From: an uncultured Clostridia bacterium
Lineage (GTDB): Bacteria; Bacillota; Clostridia; Christensenellales; UBA1242
Assembly: GCA_934754445.1 (NCBI GenBank)
Contig: CAKVHZ010000006.1
Span: forward strand, 1 to 53,009
DNA: 53,009 bases
Direction: 5' to 3'
Shown here: positions 1-7,701 of the stretch, one piece after another
Numbering within the stretch: position 1 is the first letter of the stretch
Layout: every line of letters begins with the position of its first letter
Notes under the pieces: generated by a model
The model's input: the letters and a program-made list of their open reading frames with translations, nothing else
Told to the model about the DNA's origin: nothing
The model's database searches: none
Position numbers and translations under genes: made by a program

Positions 1-46
1 ACATTTGCCTTGGCAAGGCAACGCTCTACCACTGAGCCACTCCCGC
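1..46 (-). tRNA. tRNA-Gly (GCC), partial
   Basis: The reverse strand begins GCGGGAGTGGCTCAGTGGTA, a typical tRNA-Gly acceptor and D-arm, followed by a D-loop and an anticodon stem with the loop TTGCCAA, giving anticodon GCC. The variable loop, T-arm and 3' end lie outside the window, so the gene is cut by the window edge rather than broken. A consensus promoter sits just upstream on the same strand. Confidence 0.93.
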
Positions 47-66
47 ATATCAATTAAGACTTTTTT

Positions 67-95
67 ATTATAGACTAAAAAATATTATTTGTCAA
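67..95 (-). promoter_or_regulatory. Promoter of tRNA-Gly
   Basis: On the minus strand TTGACA (90-95) and TATAAT (67-72) are separated by exactly 17 nt, a perfect sigma-A type promoter, with the -10 about 20 nt before the tRNA 5' end. Confidence 0.85.
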
Positions 96-167
96 CAGTT
101 TTTTTACATTTTTTATATTTTTTTCTTATTAATTTTATATGACTTTTTTAATAAATTTGCTATTTGT

Positions 168-196
168 TTGACTAAGTTTTACTATTTTGTTATTAT
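168..196 (+). promoter_or_regulatory. Promoter of rubrerythrin gene
   Basis: TTGACT (168-173), 17-nt spacer, TATTAT (191-196). The start of transcription would be near 203, just ahead of the GGAGG ribosome binding site at 211-215. This excludes an upstream translation start at 168, which would fall inside the -35 box. Confidence 0.75.
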
Positions 197-224
197 ATTC
201 ATATACGAAAGGAGGAGAAAGAAT

Positions 225-758
225 ATGAAACTAAAAGGTTCTAAAACTGAACAGAATTTATTAACCGCTTTTGCAGGAGAAAGTCAAGCAAGAAACAAAT
301 ATACATATTTTGCTAGTGTTGCAAAAAAAGAAGGCTATGAGCAAATTGCGGAAATATTTTTAAAAACAAGTGAGAATGAAAAAGAGCATGCTAAACTTTG
401 GTTTAAAGCTTTGGGAGAATTGGGTAACACCGCAGAAAATTTAGCAAAAGCTGCTGAAGGCGAAAACTATGAGTGGACTGATATGTATGATAGGTTCGCA
501 GAAGATGCTGAAAAAGAAGGTTTTGAAGAACTTGCAAAACAATTTAGGGGAGTTGCTTTAATAGAAAAAGCGCATGAAGACAGGTTTAAAGCACTTCTTA
601 AAAATGTTGAAATGCAAAAGGTTTTTGAAAAAAGCGAAATGACTATGTGGGAGTGTCGTAATTGCGGACATTTGGTAATGGGGTCTATTGCTCCAGAAAT
701 TTGCCCTGTTTGTAAACATCCACAATCTTATTTTGAAGTTAGAAAAGAAAATTATTAG
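225..758 (+). CDS. rbr: Rubrerythrin
   Basis: Non-heme diiron peroxidase that reduces hydrogen peroxide in the cytoplasm of anaerobes, normally taking electrons from rubredoxin or an NADH-linked reductase. The 177-aa product has the usual two domains: a ferritin-like four-helix bundle (about residues 1-135) with carboxylate and His iron ligands around E19, the EKEH block at 52-55 and the EKAHE block at 114-118, then a rubredoxin-like domain with CRNC (144-147) and CPVC (160-163) holding a single iron. The start at 225 is chosen because it follows a strong AGGAGG-type site by a normal distance and begins with the standard family N-terminus. It is separated by only 19 nt from the next gene and may be cotranscribed with it. 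No PerR-like operator was recognised. Typical length for the family. Confidence 0.96.
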   Translation: MKLKGSKTEQNLLTAFAGESQARNKYTYFASVAKKEGYEQIAEIFLKTSENEKEHAKLWFKALGELGNTAENLAKAAEGENYEWTDMYDRFAEDAEKEGFEELAKQFRGVALIEKAHEDRFKALLKNVEMQKVFEKSEMTMWECRNCGHLVMGSIAPEICPVCKHPQSYFEVRKENY

Positions 759-777
759 TTTATTTTAAGGAGACCTT

Positions 778-1482
778 ATGACAAAATTAAGAAAAGGTTT
801 AACTATATCTAGTATAGTTTCGTTAGTTTTAACAGTTGGAATGCTAATTGGAGCAATTTTTGGATTGCAGGTATTTGAAGGCACATTATTTAAATTTTTA
901 TTAACATTTGCAATCTTTTGTGCTGGTTCTACATTATATTTAAATGCAGTAGACATTTATTCTAAACGAAAAATTTTGTCTATTGTAGATATGGCAATGT
1001 TGGGCATACTTATTGTTTTAGGTCTTATTATAGTTTGGGCTGCCATTGAATTGTTTTCAACATTTGGTAGAATTACAGCAATACTATCTTTAGCAACTAT
1101 ATTATTTAATATAATTATAGCAAACTATTTAAAGTTAGGTAAATCACAAAAAGTTTTACAAATTATCACTTATAGTTTAATAATTGTATTAGATATATTA
1201 TTAACGATAGTAATTTGTGGTGTAAAATTATTTGATTATAATTGGTTTTGGCAAGTTTTTGCTGTATTATGTTTAGTAACATTTATACTATTAGTAACCT
1301 TATCTATTTTATCTAAAAAAGAAAAACCAGAGCAGGTAATTAATGTTACTCATAGCGTAAAAGATGGTTATATTGAAGTTGAAAAAACTGTTTATGATGC
1401 ACTAATCGCTAAAGTAGAAAAACTAGAAAACGAATTAGAAAAATTAAAAAGTGAAAATAAAAATAGTAGTGAAAATGAATAA
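778..1482 (+). CDS. Six-TM membrane protein with C-terminal coiled coil
   Basis: Function unknown. The 234-aa protein has about six hydrophobic segments (roughly residues 9-31, 37-58, 66-92, 95-117, 122-148 and 152-178), followed by a short soluble tail that ends in a predicted coiled coil (about 205-228, heptads of Leu with Lys/Glu). An AAGGAGA ribosome binding site precedes the ATG. It lies 19 nt after the rubrerythrin gene, so cotranscription is likely, and a bidirectional terminator follows. No catalytic motif is visible. It could be a small integral membrane sensor or a structural protein; the coiled coil suggests oligomerisation or a cytoplasmic partner. Confidence 0.8.
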   Translation: MTKLRKGLTISSIVSLVLTVGMLIGAIFGLQVFEGTLFKFLLTFAIFCAGSTLYLNAVDIYSKRKILSIVDMAMLGILIVLGLIIVWAAIELFSTFGRITAILSLATILFNIIIANYLKLGKSQKVLQIITYSLIIVLDILLTIVICGVKLFDYNWFWQVFAVLCLVTFILLVTLSILSKKEKPEQVINVTHSVKDGYIEVEKTVYDALIAKVEKLENELEKLKSENKNSSENE

Positions 1483-1494
1483 CAATTAATAAAT

Positions 1495-1519
1495 AAAAAT
1501 GCCAAATGGCATTTTTTTT
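1495..1519. terminator. Bidirectional rho-independent terminator
   Basis: AAAAATGCC / GGCATTTTT hairpin with AAAT loop, T-tract on the plus strand and A-tract on the other side. It sits between convergent genes ending at 1482 and 1518 and can serve both. Confidence 0.85.
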
Positions 1520-2705
1520 ATTTTCTAAGTGGGGTAAAAATATTGAAATATCCATCAAATTTGTCTTTTAATAAATTTTCTATAGTTTTTACTCCACTAA
1601 TAGCATTTAAAATTCCGTTTGCACCGCAACTTATAAAATGAATTAATCCGTCATCATTTCTGCCTATTAGCCCCATATTATTTTCAGTTGAACCAAATGC
1701 TCCACAAAATTTATATTCTATTTTTATTTTGTCTTTAAATTCGGGGAATAATTCTTTTAAAAAATTTAGTAATTTTTCATATTTTTTTTGTGATTTTTTT
1801 TCATCAATAGTATCTTTAATTTTTTCATCTTCGCCACCTAAAATTATTCTTTCATCAGGTAGTTTTCTTAAATAATGATAGGGTAACAAACAGTCTTGAA
1901 TTAAAGTGTTATTTTCAATGCTTATTTCCGGAAGGGGATTTGTAACAATAGAAAATGAAATAAATCGAGTGCATAAATTTGAATTTATAAAGTTAAAATT
2001 AAAACCTGTTGCAATAATTACTTCTTTGCAATTTATTATTTCACCATATTTACATACACAAATATAACCATTTGAGCATTTTTGAATATCTACAATTTCG
2101 GTATTTTCAAAAATATCATTTTGATTTTGCGAATTTTCTATCATCATTTTAGTAAATAAATAAGGGTCGAGTTCAGCACCGCCATTTTCACAATATATAC
2201 CATAATTAAAATCAAAATTAAAAAAGTTGTTTTCTTTAGTTAAAAAAATCGAGTTATAACCATGTTTTTTTCTAAATAAAAATTCTTCTTCTAATAAATT
2301 CTTATCTTTCTCTTTTCTTGAAAAAATTAAAGTCGGTCGTTTTTTGTAATGACAGTTGTTTCCATAAAGACTAATTAAACTATCTAACTCTTCTATAGAT
2401 TTTAAACCTAAATTATAGCAATCTATAATTTCATCTTCATTTAGCATTGGTTTTAAATCACTTGCAAAATCATCTAGTTGATATTCAAGAAGTGCGGTTG
2501 CAAGACTAGTTAAATTGCTACCTAATCTACTTTTTTCAACAAGAGCAACATTATAGTTTTTGCTTAAATAATAATTCAAAATTGCTCCGTTAATTCCACC
2601 GCCAATTATCAAAATATCGCAACTTAAGTTTTTATTTAAGTAATTATATTGTTTTATTTTATCATTGATTTTATAAAAATATCTATCGCCATTAATAAAT
2701 TCCAT
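1518..2705 (-). CDS. FAD-dependent oxidoreductase, DAO family
   Basis: Flavoprotein of the D-amino-acid oxidase/glycerol-3-phosphate dehydrogenase-like fold. The 395-aa sequence has the dinucleotide-binding motif IIGGGINGAILNYYLS (about residues 32-47) followed by an acidic strand end (LVEKSR), and the C-terminal glycine-rich segment CGANGILNAISG (about 358-369) that closes the FAD site in this family. The substrate cannot be told from sequence; relatives act on glycine, sarcosine, glycerol phosphate or unknown amines. No fused BFD-like [2Fe-2S] domain is present. No Shine-Dalgarno precedes the ATG; a TAAAAT box (2714-2719) lies 8 nt before it, so the mRNA may be leaderless. It stands alone, downstream of another minus-strand gene but after that gene's terminator. 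Confidence 0.85.
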   Translation of the reverse strand: MEFINGDRYFYKINDKIKQYNYLNKNLSCDILIIGGGINGAILNYYLSKNYNVALVEKSRLGSNLTSLATALLEYQLDDFASDLKPMLNEDEIIDCYNLGLKSIEELDSLISLYGNNCHYKKRPTLIFSRKEKDKNLLEEEFLFRKKHGYNSIFLTKENNFFNFDFNYGIYCENGGAELDPYLFTKMMIENSQNQNDIFENTEIVDIQKCSNGYICVCKYGEIINCKEVIIATGFNFNFINSNLCTRFISFSIVTNPLPEISIENNTLIQDCLLPYHYLRKLPDERIILGGEDEKIKDTIDEKKSQKKYEKLLNFLKELFPEFKDKIKIEYKFCGAFGSTENNMGLIGRNDDGLIHFISCGANGILNAISGVKTIENLLKDKFDGYFNIFTPLRK

Positions 2706-2742
2706 ATAAAAATATTTTACAAATTAAGTAAAAATAACCAAT

Positions 2743-2769
2743 AAAAAAACCTTTTGGAAAGGTTTTTTA
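2743..2769 (-). terminator. Rho-independent terminator of the 2832-3416 gene
   Basis: AAAAAACCTTT / AAAGGTTTTTT hairpin with a short TGG loop; on the minus strand the stem is followed by a run of T. It separates the unknown minus-strand gene from the oxidoreductase gene. Confidence 0.85.
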
Positions 2770-2831
2770 ACATTTTTAGTTTTTAATTAATCAATAATAT
2801 TACAAAAGTTTATTAACAAATAATTTTTTTG

Positions 2832-3416
2832 TTATTTTATTAATTCGGGAGTATCTTGATTAATTGTTTCTTTAAGAAATTCCTTAGAATTTATCTTTTT
2901 ATATTTTTTATCTAAAGTTTTCCCATTATAATTATAAACAATTTTTTCAAGTTCAACTACATTATATATACTATTAAAAATTCCTAATATAAAAACATTT
3001 TCGTTAAATTTTATATTAAAATCTCTTACATGATATTCCCAAAGTTCTCCTCTAGAAATATTAAGTATTTTTTTGCCACTTGCAGTATAGACTGTTATTT
3101 CTTTAGAATAATTTATAATATCTTCAATAGGTAAAAGATTTATTAGCGAACCATTTACTTTTTTATAAGGAGACCCAGAACAATAAGCATCAAGTTTTTC
3201 ATTAGGCCAAGTTGCGTCTTTATATTCTATTATTAATTTTGTATCGCCATTAATTTCTAGGATTTGGGTTCCTGAGTAAAGTTCATCACGACAAATAAAT
3301 TCTATACCTTGATGTTCAGTTTTAGTTACAATTTTCTTTAATTCTGAGTTGTATATATAAATTGGTTCTGGATATAAATCAGTTTGTTCATTTTGAATAA
3401 ATTTTAGTTTTGACAT
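2832..3416 (-). CDS. Hypothetical protein, 194 aa
   Basis: I do not recognise this protein. It is soluble by appearance, with no signal peptide or membrane segment, and is built of short alternating strands with many Tyr, Ile, Asn and Lys (for example the segments ITVYTASGKKIL and VYNYNGKTLDKKY), suggesting a beta-rich, repeat-like fold of the kind seen in WD40/propeller or MORN-like fragments; this is only an impression. The ATG is preceded by AGGAG (3426-3431 on the minus strand) at good spacing, and a clear terminator follows, so it forms its own transcription unit. The C-terminal 40 residues are lysine-rich and probably flexible. Confidence 0.75.
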   Translation of the reverse strand: MSKLKFIQNEQTDLYPEPIYIYNSELKKIVTKTEHQGIEFICRDELYSGTQILEINGDTKLIIEYKDATWPNEKLDAYCSGSPYKKVNGSLINLLPIEDIINYSKEITVYTASGKKILNISRGELWEYHVRDFNIKFNENVFILGIFNSIYNVVELEKIVYNYNGKTLDKKYKKINSKEFLKETINQDTPELIK

Positions 3417-3509
3417 TTTTGTTTACTCCTTTTTCTAATAAGTATATCGCATTTGGCAAGACATTTCAAGCCCCAATATTAAAAATTTTAGGTAAAGTAT
3501 TATATAATA

Positions 3510-3555
3510 AAAAATCGTTGAACTCTTGAGTTTACAAAATTCAGCGACTTTTTTA
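3510..3555 (-). terminator. Terminator downstream of tRNA-Glu
   Basis: Long imperfect stem AAAAATCGTTGAA / TTCAGCGACTTTTT (one G-U pair and one unpaired base) around a smaller hairpin with CTC/GAG arms. Read on the minus strand it ends in a T-run, 23 nt after the tRNA-Glu CCA end. Confidence 0.75.
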
Positions 3556-3577
3556 ATATTTAAAATAAATTTTTACT

Positions 3578-3653
3578 TGGTAGTCCCAACGAGATTCGAA
3601 CTCGTGTTGCCGGCGTGAGAGGCCAGTGTCCTAACCACTAGACGATGAGACCA
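3578..3653 (-). tRNA. tRNA-Glu (CTC), CCA encoded
   Basis: The minus strand starts TGGTCTCATCGTCTAGTGGT and folds into a cloverleaf: acceptor TGGTCTC pairs with GGGACTA (two G-U pairs), the anticodon stem CTGGC/GCCGG encloses loop CTCTCAC, giving anticodon CTC, and the T-arm carries GTTCGAATC. The terminal CCA is encoded at 3578-3580. Length 76 nt. A CTC isoacceptor decodes GAG only and is somewhat unexpected in an AT-rich genome that mostly uses GAA. Confidence 0.95.
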
Positions 3654-3668
3654 AAATTAAACAAAATT

Positions 3669-3697
3669 ATTATACACAAATTTTTTTAATATTGCAA
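3669..3697 (-). promoter_or_regulatory. Promoter of tRNA-Glu
   Basis: Minus strand TTGCAA (3692-3697), 17-nt spacer, TATAAT (3669-3674), about 15 nt before the tRNA 5' end. Its -35 lies 5 nt from the divergent comEC promoter. Confidence 0.8.
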
Positions 3698-3702
3698 TAG
3701 TT

Positions 3703-3730
3703 TTGAAAACTTTATTTTTTTTGTTATAAT
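3703..3730 (+). promoter_or_regulatory. Promoter of comEC, possibly leaderless
   Basis: TTGAAA (3703-3708), 16-nt spacer, TATAAT (3725-3730). Only 7 nt separate the -10 box from the comEC ATG, so transcription should begin at or next to the start codon. No ribosome binding site is present. Confidence 0.7.
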
Positions 3731-3737
3731 TAAATAA

Positions 3738-5951
3738 ATGCAAAGATTAATTAATTTTAGGGCATTTTTGTTTATTTTTATAGGTGCTATTGTTGGCACT
3801 TTATTTGCATATCAAATTTTTCAAAAAAATACTCTAGTTTTAATTATTTCTAGTGTAATTATTTTTGGACTATTAATATTTTTGCTTTTAACTAGTTATA
3901 TTAACAAAATAAAAAAATTTCAATTTTTAAATAAGTTTTTAATTTGTTTGCTTATTGGTTTTTTTGTTTTTTTGTGTTTAGGTTACATAAACATTTATTC
4001 TTTTAATAATAATTTAGAAGATATAAAATCTGCACAAGTTTCGGCAAGAGTTTGTTATAAAAGTGAAAGGTCAGGGTCGTATTACTTAATTTTAGAAGAT
4101 GCTCAAATTGAAAATATTGAAACAAATAAAATAACAAAATTAAATGGTAAAATATCACTTTTAATTTATAGTGATGATTTCTCTAATAGTTTTGCTATAG
4201 GCGATAAAATTGATTTTACGGGAACGCTTGTTGCCTCTAACTTGATTAAAAAAGGGAAGTTTAATAGTTATTTATATAAAAACAATATTAAATATTTTTC
4301 TTACATAAATAAAGATGATTATAGTTTAACAAATGGCAATATGCACATAGATGAAAAAGTTAGAGAAAGAGTTAAAACTTTATTGTTTGAAAATTTAAGT
4401 TATAACAATGCTTCTATTGCTTATGCTAGTATTTTTGGTGATAAAACCATGCTTGACCAGAAAATTATGGATGGTTTTTCTAATTCTGGAACGGCTCATT
4501 TGTTATGTGTATCAGGTTTACATGTGGGATTTATAATTACACTACTTTACTTTTTCTTTAATTTACTAAAATTAAAAAAGAAATACATTTTTATAATTTT
4601 AAGTGTTCTATTATTATTTTATTGCTATTTATGTGGATTTTCTTCAAGCGTTGTTCGAGCAAGTATTATGAGTTTAGTGTTAGCAGGCAGTGCTTGTTTA
4701 GGAGATTGTAGATATGATAATTTAAATAGTTTGGGTTTTGCTGGCGTAATAATTTTAGCATTTAGTCCATTCATGATTTTCGATGTTGGGTTTAAACTAA
4801 GCTTTGCAAGTTGTTTTGGTATTTTTTTATTAATGCCATTTTTTGAAAAACTTTTTAAAAAGATAAATTTTTATAATAAATTTACTTCACTTTTGTGCTT
4901 AACATTGAGTGCTCAAATAGGAACTTTTCCTATAATATTACATAACTTTGAAAGTTTGAGTTTTTTAAGTGTAATGGCTAACATTATTGTTGTTCCATTA
5001 TTTAGTATTATTTTTATGATTTTAATAATTTTCATTTTAATAAATTTAATTTTACCTTTTGGCTTTTTGTTTAAAATTATTGAAGTCGGTTTAAATTTAA
5101 TCGCATTATTAACTAAAAGTTTTGGTAGTGTATCAACTACAATTTATTATGACAATGGATATGAAATTTTTATAAATATTGCATTTTATTTAATATTAAT
5201 TTTTGCTAGTGGGCTGGTAAACATAAAAAATAAAACAAAGATTTTAAATATGATAATATGTGTAATTATCATAAGTTTTTCGGTGTTTTTAGGTTTTATC
5301 CCTAAAAATTATAACTTTGCAAGCATAATTAATACATCAAATGACGACTTTACCATAATAACTAATAGTTATAATGAAAAGGTTTTAGTTATAATTGATA
5401 AATGTGATATAAATGATTATTCGGATATAAAAAAAGATTTGATGCATTATAAAATCTTTAACTTAAATGCGATTATTGTTGGCTATTATAATAGTAATTC
5501 GCAAGAATGTATTACAAAAATTTGTAATGATTATGCGGTTGAAAAGTTATATGTTTATACTTTAACAGATTTAGATGAAAAATATTTATTTGATAATTTA
5601 AAACGAACTCAAATTATAAAAACAGAAAACGAATATCAAAGTTTAAATAACTATACTTTTAAAATATTAGGTAATATAAAAAGTGTTGAACTAAATTTAC
5701 TTGAAAACGATAGAGTGTTTAACTTATTTATAACAGGTAATGTTACAAAAGCGGTTTTTGCTTATATTACAACAAACGAAGTTACGGCAGATTATTTTAA
5801 GGCTAAATATATAAATAGTAAGTATTTATCTTGCGTTAATAATTTTGACAAAATAATTAGCAAAAATAAAATATATGAACAAAATTGTTTTAGTCTTTCA
5901 CAAATAAATGATATATTAAAATTAGGAGAAAAAATAAAGTATGGAATTTAA
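3738..5951 (+). CDS. comEC: ComEC/Rec2 DNA-uptake channel protein
   Basis: Inner-membrane channel through which single-stranded DNA enters during natural transformation. The 737-aa protein has N-terminal TM helices and an OB-like DUF4131 region (about residues 60-185), then the multi-TM Competence domain beginning with the hallmark LLCVSGLHVGF (about 255) and including the SSVVRASIM segment. The C-terminal region (about 530-737) matches the position of the family's metallo-beta-lactamase domain but has no TH-x-D-x-DH motif: at the expected place it reads VGYYNSNSQE. The LIDxG strand survives only as VIIDKCD. The nuclease-like domain is therefore probably inactive. The gene overlaps holA by 11 nt, the common Firmicutes order comEC-holA. 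No Shine-Dalgarno is present. No other competence genes are in the window. Confidence 0.92.
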   Translation: MQRLINFRAFLFIFIGAIVGTLFAYQIFQKNTLVLIISSVIIFGLLIFLLLTSYINKIKKFQFLNKFLICLLIGFFVFLCLGYINIYSFNNNLEDIKSAQVSARVCYKSERSGSYYLILEDAQIENIETNKITKLNGKISLLIYSDDFSNSFAIGDKIDFTGTLVASNLIKKGKFNSYLYKNNIKYFSYINKDDYSLTNGNMHIDEKVRERVKTLLFENLSYNNASIAYASIFGDKTMLDQKIMDGFSNSGTAHLLCVSGLHVGFIITLLYFFFNLLKLKKKYIFIILSVLLLFYCYLCGFSSSVVRASIMSLVLAGSACLGDCRYDNLNSLGFAGVIILAFSPFMIFDVGFKLSFASCFGIFLLMPFFEKLFKKINFYNKFTSLLCLTLSAQIGTFPIILHNFESLSFLSVMANIIVVPLFSIIFMILIIFILINLILPFGFLFKIIEVGLNLIALLTKSFGSVSTTIYYDNGYEIFINIAFYLILIFASGLVNIKNKTKILNMIICVIIISFSVFLGFIPKNYNFASIINTSNDDFTIITNSYNEKVLVIIDKCDINDYSDIKKDLMHYKIFNLNAIIVGYYNSNSQECITKICNDYAVEKLYVYTLTDLDEKYLFDNLKRTQIIKTENEYQSLNNYTFKILGNIKSVELNLLENDRVFNLFITGNVTKAVFAYITTNEVTADYFKAKYINSKYLSCVNNFDKIISKNKIYEQNCFSLSQINDILKLGEKIKYGI

Positions 5952-6924
5952 AGATTTAAAAAAAAGTTTAACAGAAGAAGTAAAAAGTTTTTACATATTA
6001 AGTTGCGGAAAAGATAGCGAAGATTTATTTTTAAAAGCAAGTGCATTAAATAATATTAAAAATAAGGTTTTAACAAGTTTTATAGACTTAAACTTAAATG
6101 TTTTTACAAATGAAACTTTAAATTCGACTGCCTTAAAAAAATGTTTAGACACATTTCCTTTTATGAATGATAAAAGATTAGTTTTAATTAAAGAAAGTGA
6201 AGGTTTTAAAGATGAAAAAATAGTAGATGTTTTATTGGAATTTTCAAGGATAGAAAACTCTTCAACTGTAGTTGTAATTGATGCTTGTGAAAAAAGTTTT
6301 TATGAAAAATTATTTAAAGAAGAAGGTGTAACTGTTGTTAATTGTGCTAGACTTGATAGAAATATAATAGAATCTTTTATTATTAAAACTTGCAGTCAAA
6401 AAAATGTTGTGATTGAAAAACCAGCAATAGAAAAATTGATTGATTTCACAGATGGATATATGAACAATATTGAAATTGAATTAAATAAACTTATTAATTT
6501 AAAATTAGATGAAAAAGTGATAACTAGTTTAGATGTGGAACAAAATTGCACAAAAAGTGATGAATATCAAATTTATGAATTAACAAATAGTTTGTTTAAC
6601 AAAAAGGCGGAAAGAGCTCTTTATATTGTTGATGATATTATAAAAAACAAAAAAAATGTCGGTGGAATTTTAACGTTGATTTATAGTCAAATTCGTAGAT
6701 TATTTTATGCTAAAATAACAAAAGCATCAACTCAAGAACTTGCCAAACTTTTAGATATAAAAGAATTTGCTGTTAAAAAATTAATAGAGTCGTGTCAAAA
6801 TGTTTCGGCAAAAAAGTTGAAAGAACTCTTGATTTTATGTGAAGAAACCGATTACAATATAAAAAGTGGTAATTTAGATTTAATTAGTGGAATTTATAAC
6901 TTAGTTTTTAATGTTTTAGTATAG
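5941..6924 (+). CDS. holA: DNA polymerase III delta subunit
   Basis: Clamp-loader wrench subunit that opens the beta sliding clamp during replication. The 327-aa protein has the HolA family architecture: an N-terminal domain beginning KKSLTEEVKSFYILSCGKDS in place of a functional Walker A, a central AAA+-like fold with conserved TFPFMNDKRLVLIKE (about residues 68-82), a helical lid, and a C-terminal helical collar domain with the DEYQIYELTNSLF block (about 200) and GGILTLIYSQIRRL (about 240). Length is typical. It starts inside the last codons of comEC, so translation is coupled, and is followed after 7 nt by the metallophosphoesterase gene; the three form one operon. Confidence 0.95.
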   Translation: MEFKDLKKSLTEEVKSFYILSCGKDSEDLFLKASALNNIKNKVLTSFIDLNLNVFTNETLNSTALKKCLDTFPFMNDKRLVLIKESEGFKDEKIVDVLLEFSRIENSSTVVVIDACEKSFYEKLFKEEGVTVVNCARLDRNIIESFIIKTCSQKNVVIEKPAIEKLIDFTDGYMNNIEIELNKLINLKLDEKVITSLDVEQNCTKSDEYQIYELTNSLFNKKAERALYIVDDIIKNKKNVGGILTLIYSQIRRLFYAKITKASTQELAKLLDIKEFAVKKLIESCQNVSAKKLKELLILCEETDYNIKSGNLDLISGIYNLVFNVLV

Positions 6925-6931
6925 GAGTTTT

Positions 6932-7627
6932 ATGAATATATTTTCAATTAGCGATTTGCATTTAAGCATAAATAGTAATAAACCTATGGACATATTTGGA
7001 CCAGTTTGGGATGATAATTTTAGTAAAATAAAACAAGATTGGCAAAGTAAGGTGAGTAATGATGATATTGTTCTGCTTGCAGGCGATTTAAGTTGGGCAA
7101 TGAAACTAGAAGATGCATTAGAAGATATAAAATTATTAGATGAATTAAATGGTAAAAAAATTATATTAAAAGGTAATCACGACTTTTGGTGGCAAAGCAT
7201 AACAGCACTAAGAAATGCTCTTCCTAAAGATTTTTTTGCTATTCAAAATGATGCACTAAAAATAGAAAATTTTGTTTTTTGTGGGACTCGTGGCTGGAAT
7301 ATTCCAGAAGGGAAATATGATACCCCAGAAAATCAAAAAATTTATAATAGAGAAGTTGAAAGGCTTAAACTATCTTTACAAAGTATGCAAAGGTTAAAAC
7401 AGATTGGAGATACAGTTATTTGTTTAATGCATTATCCACCATTTAATGCAAAGTTAGAAGATACCGAATTTACAAAATTATTAGAAGAATACAATGTAGA
7501 TTTTGTTGTTTTTGGACATATCCATGGCAATAAATATGGTTACAAATCTAGAACTATTAAAAATAATATTACTTATTTTTTAACTTCCTGTGATTTAACA
7601 GATAATAAATTATTAAAAATCGTATAA
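6932..7627 (+). CDS. Calcineurin-like metallophosphoesterase
   Basis: Metal-dependent phosphatase or phosphodiesterase of unknown substrate. The 231-aa protein has the full dimetal motif set: SDLHLS (D-x-H, residues 7-12), AGDLSWA (GD, about 51-57), KGNHDFWW (GNHD, about 80-87), LMHYPPF (His, about 169) and FGHIHGN (GHxH, about 194-200). This form, with the DLSWAM and HDFWW signatures, is a well-conserved Firmicutes protein often called a serine/threonine phosphatase-like protein, but true protein phosphatase activity is not implied. GGAG at 6923-6926 supplies the ribosome binding site. Last gene of the comEC-holA operon. Confidence 0.92.
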   Translation: MNIFSISDLHLSINSNKPMDIFGPVWDDNFSKIKQDWQSKVSNDDIVLLAGDLSWAMKLEDALEDIKLLDELNGKKIILKGNHDFWWQSITALRNALPKDFFAIQNDALKIENFVFCGTRGWNIPEGKYDTPENQKIYNREVERLKLSLQSMQRLKQIGDTVICLMHYPPFNAKLEDTEFTKLLEEYNVDFVVFGHIHGNKYGYKSRTIKNNITYFLTSCDLTDNKLLKIV

Positions 7628-7642
7628 TTTTTTTAAAAACTA

Positions 7643-7671
7643 TATACAAATTTAATTTTTTTTGTTATAAT
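7643..7671 (+). promoter_or_regulatory. Promoter of the secretion module
   Basis: TATACA (7643-7648), 17-nt spacer, TATAAT (7666-7671), followed by an AAAGGG ribosome binding site at 7689-7694. The -35 is only a partial match. Confidence 0.6.
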
Positions 7672-7701
7672 TGTAAAAAATATATTACAAAGGGAAAATT
7701 T

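Noticed and set aside
168..224. Upstream start for rubrerythrin
   Set aside because: The codons overlap the TTGACT/TATTAT promoter and the family N-terminus begins at 225, behind AGGAGG.
3510..3555. T-box or riboswitch upstream of comEC
   Set aside because: The structure lies on the far side of tRNA-Glu and reads as its terminator on the minus strand; no T-box sequence TGGNACC is present.
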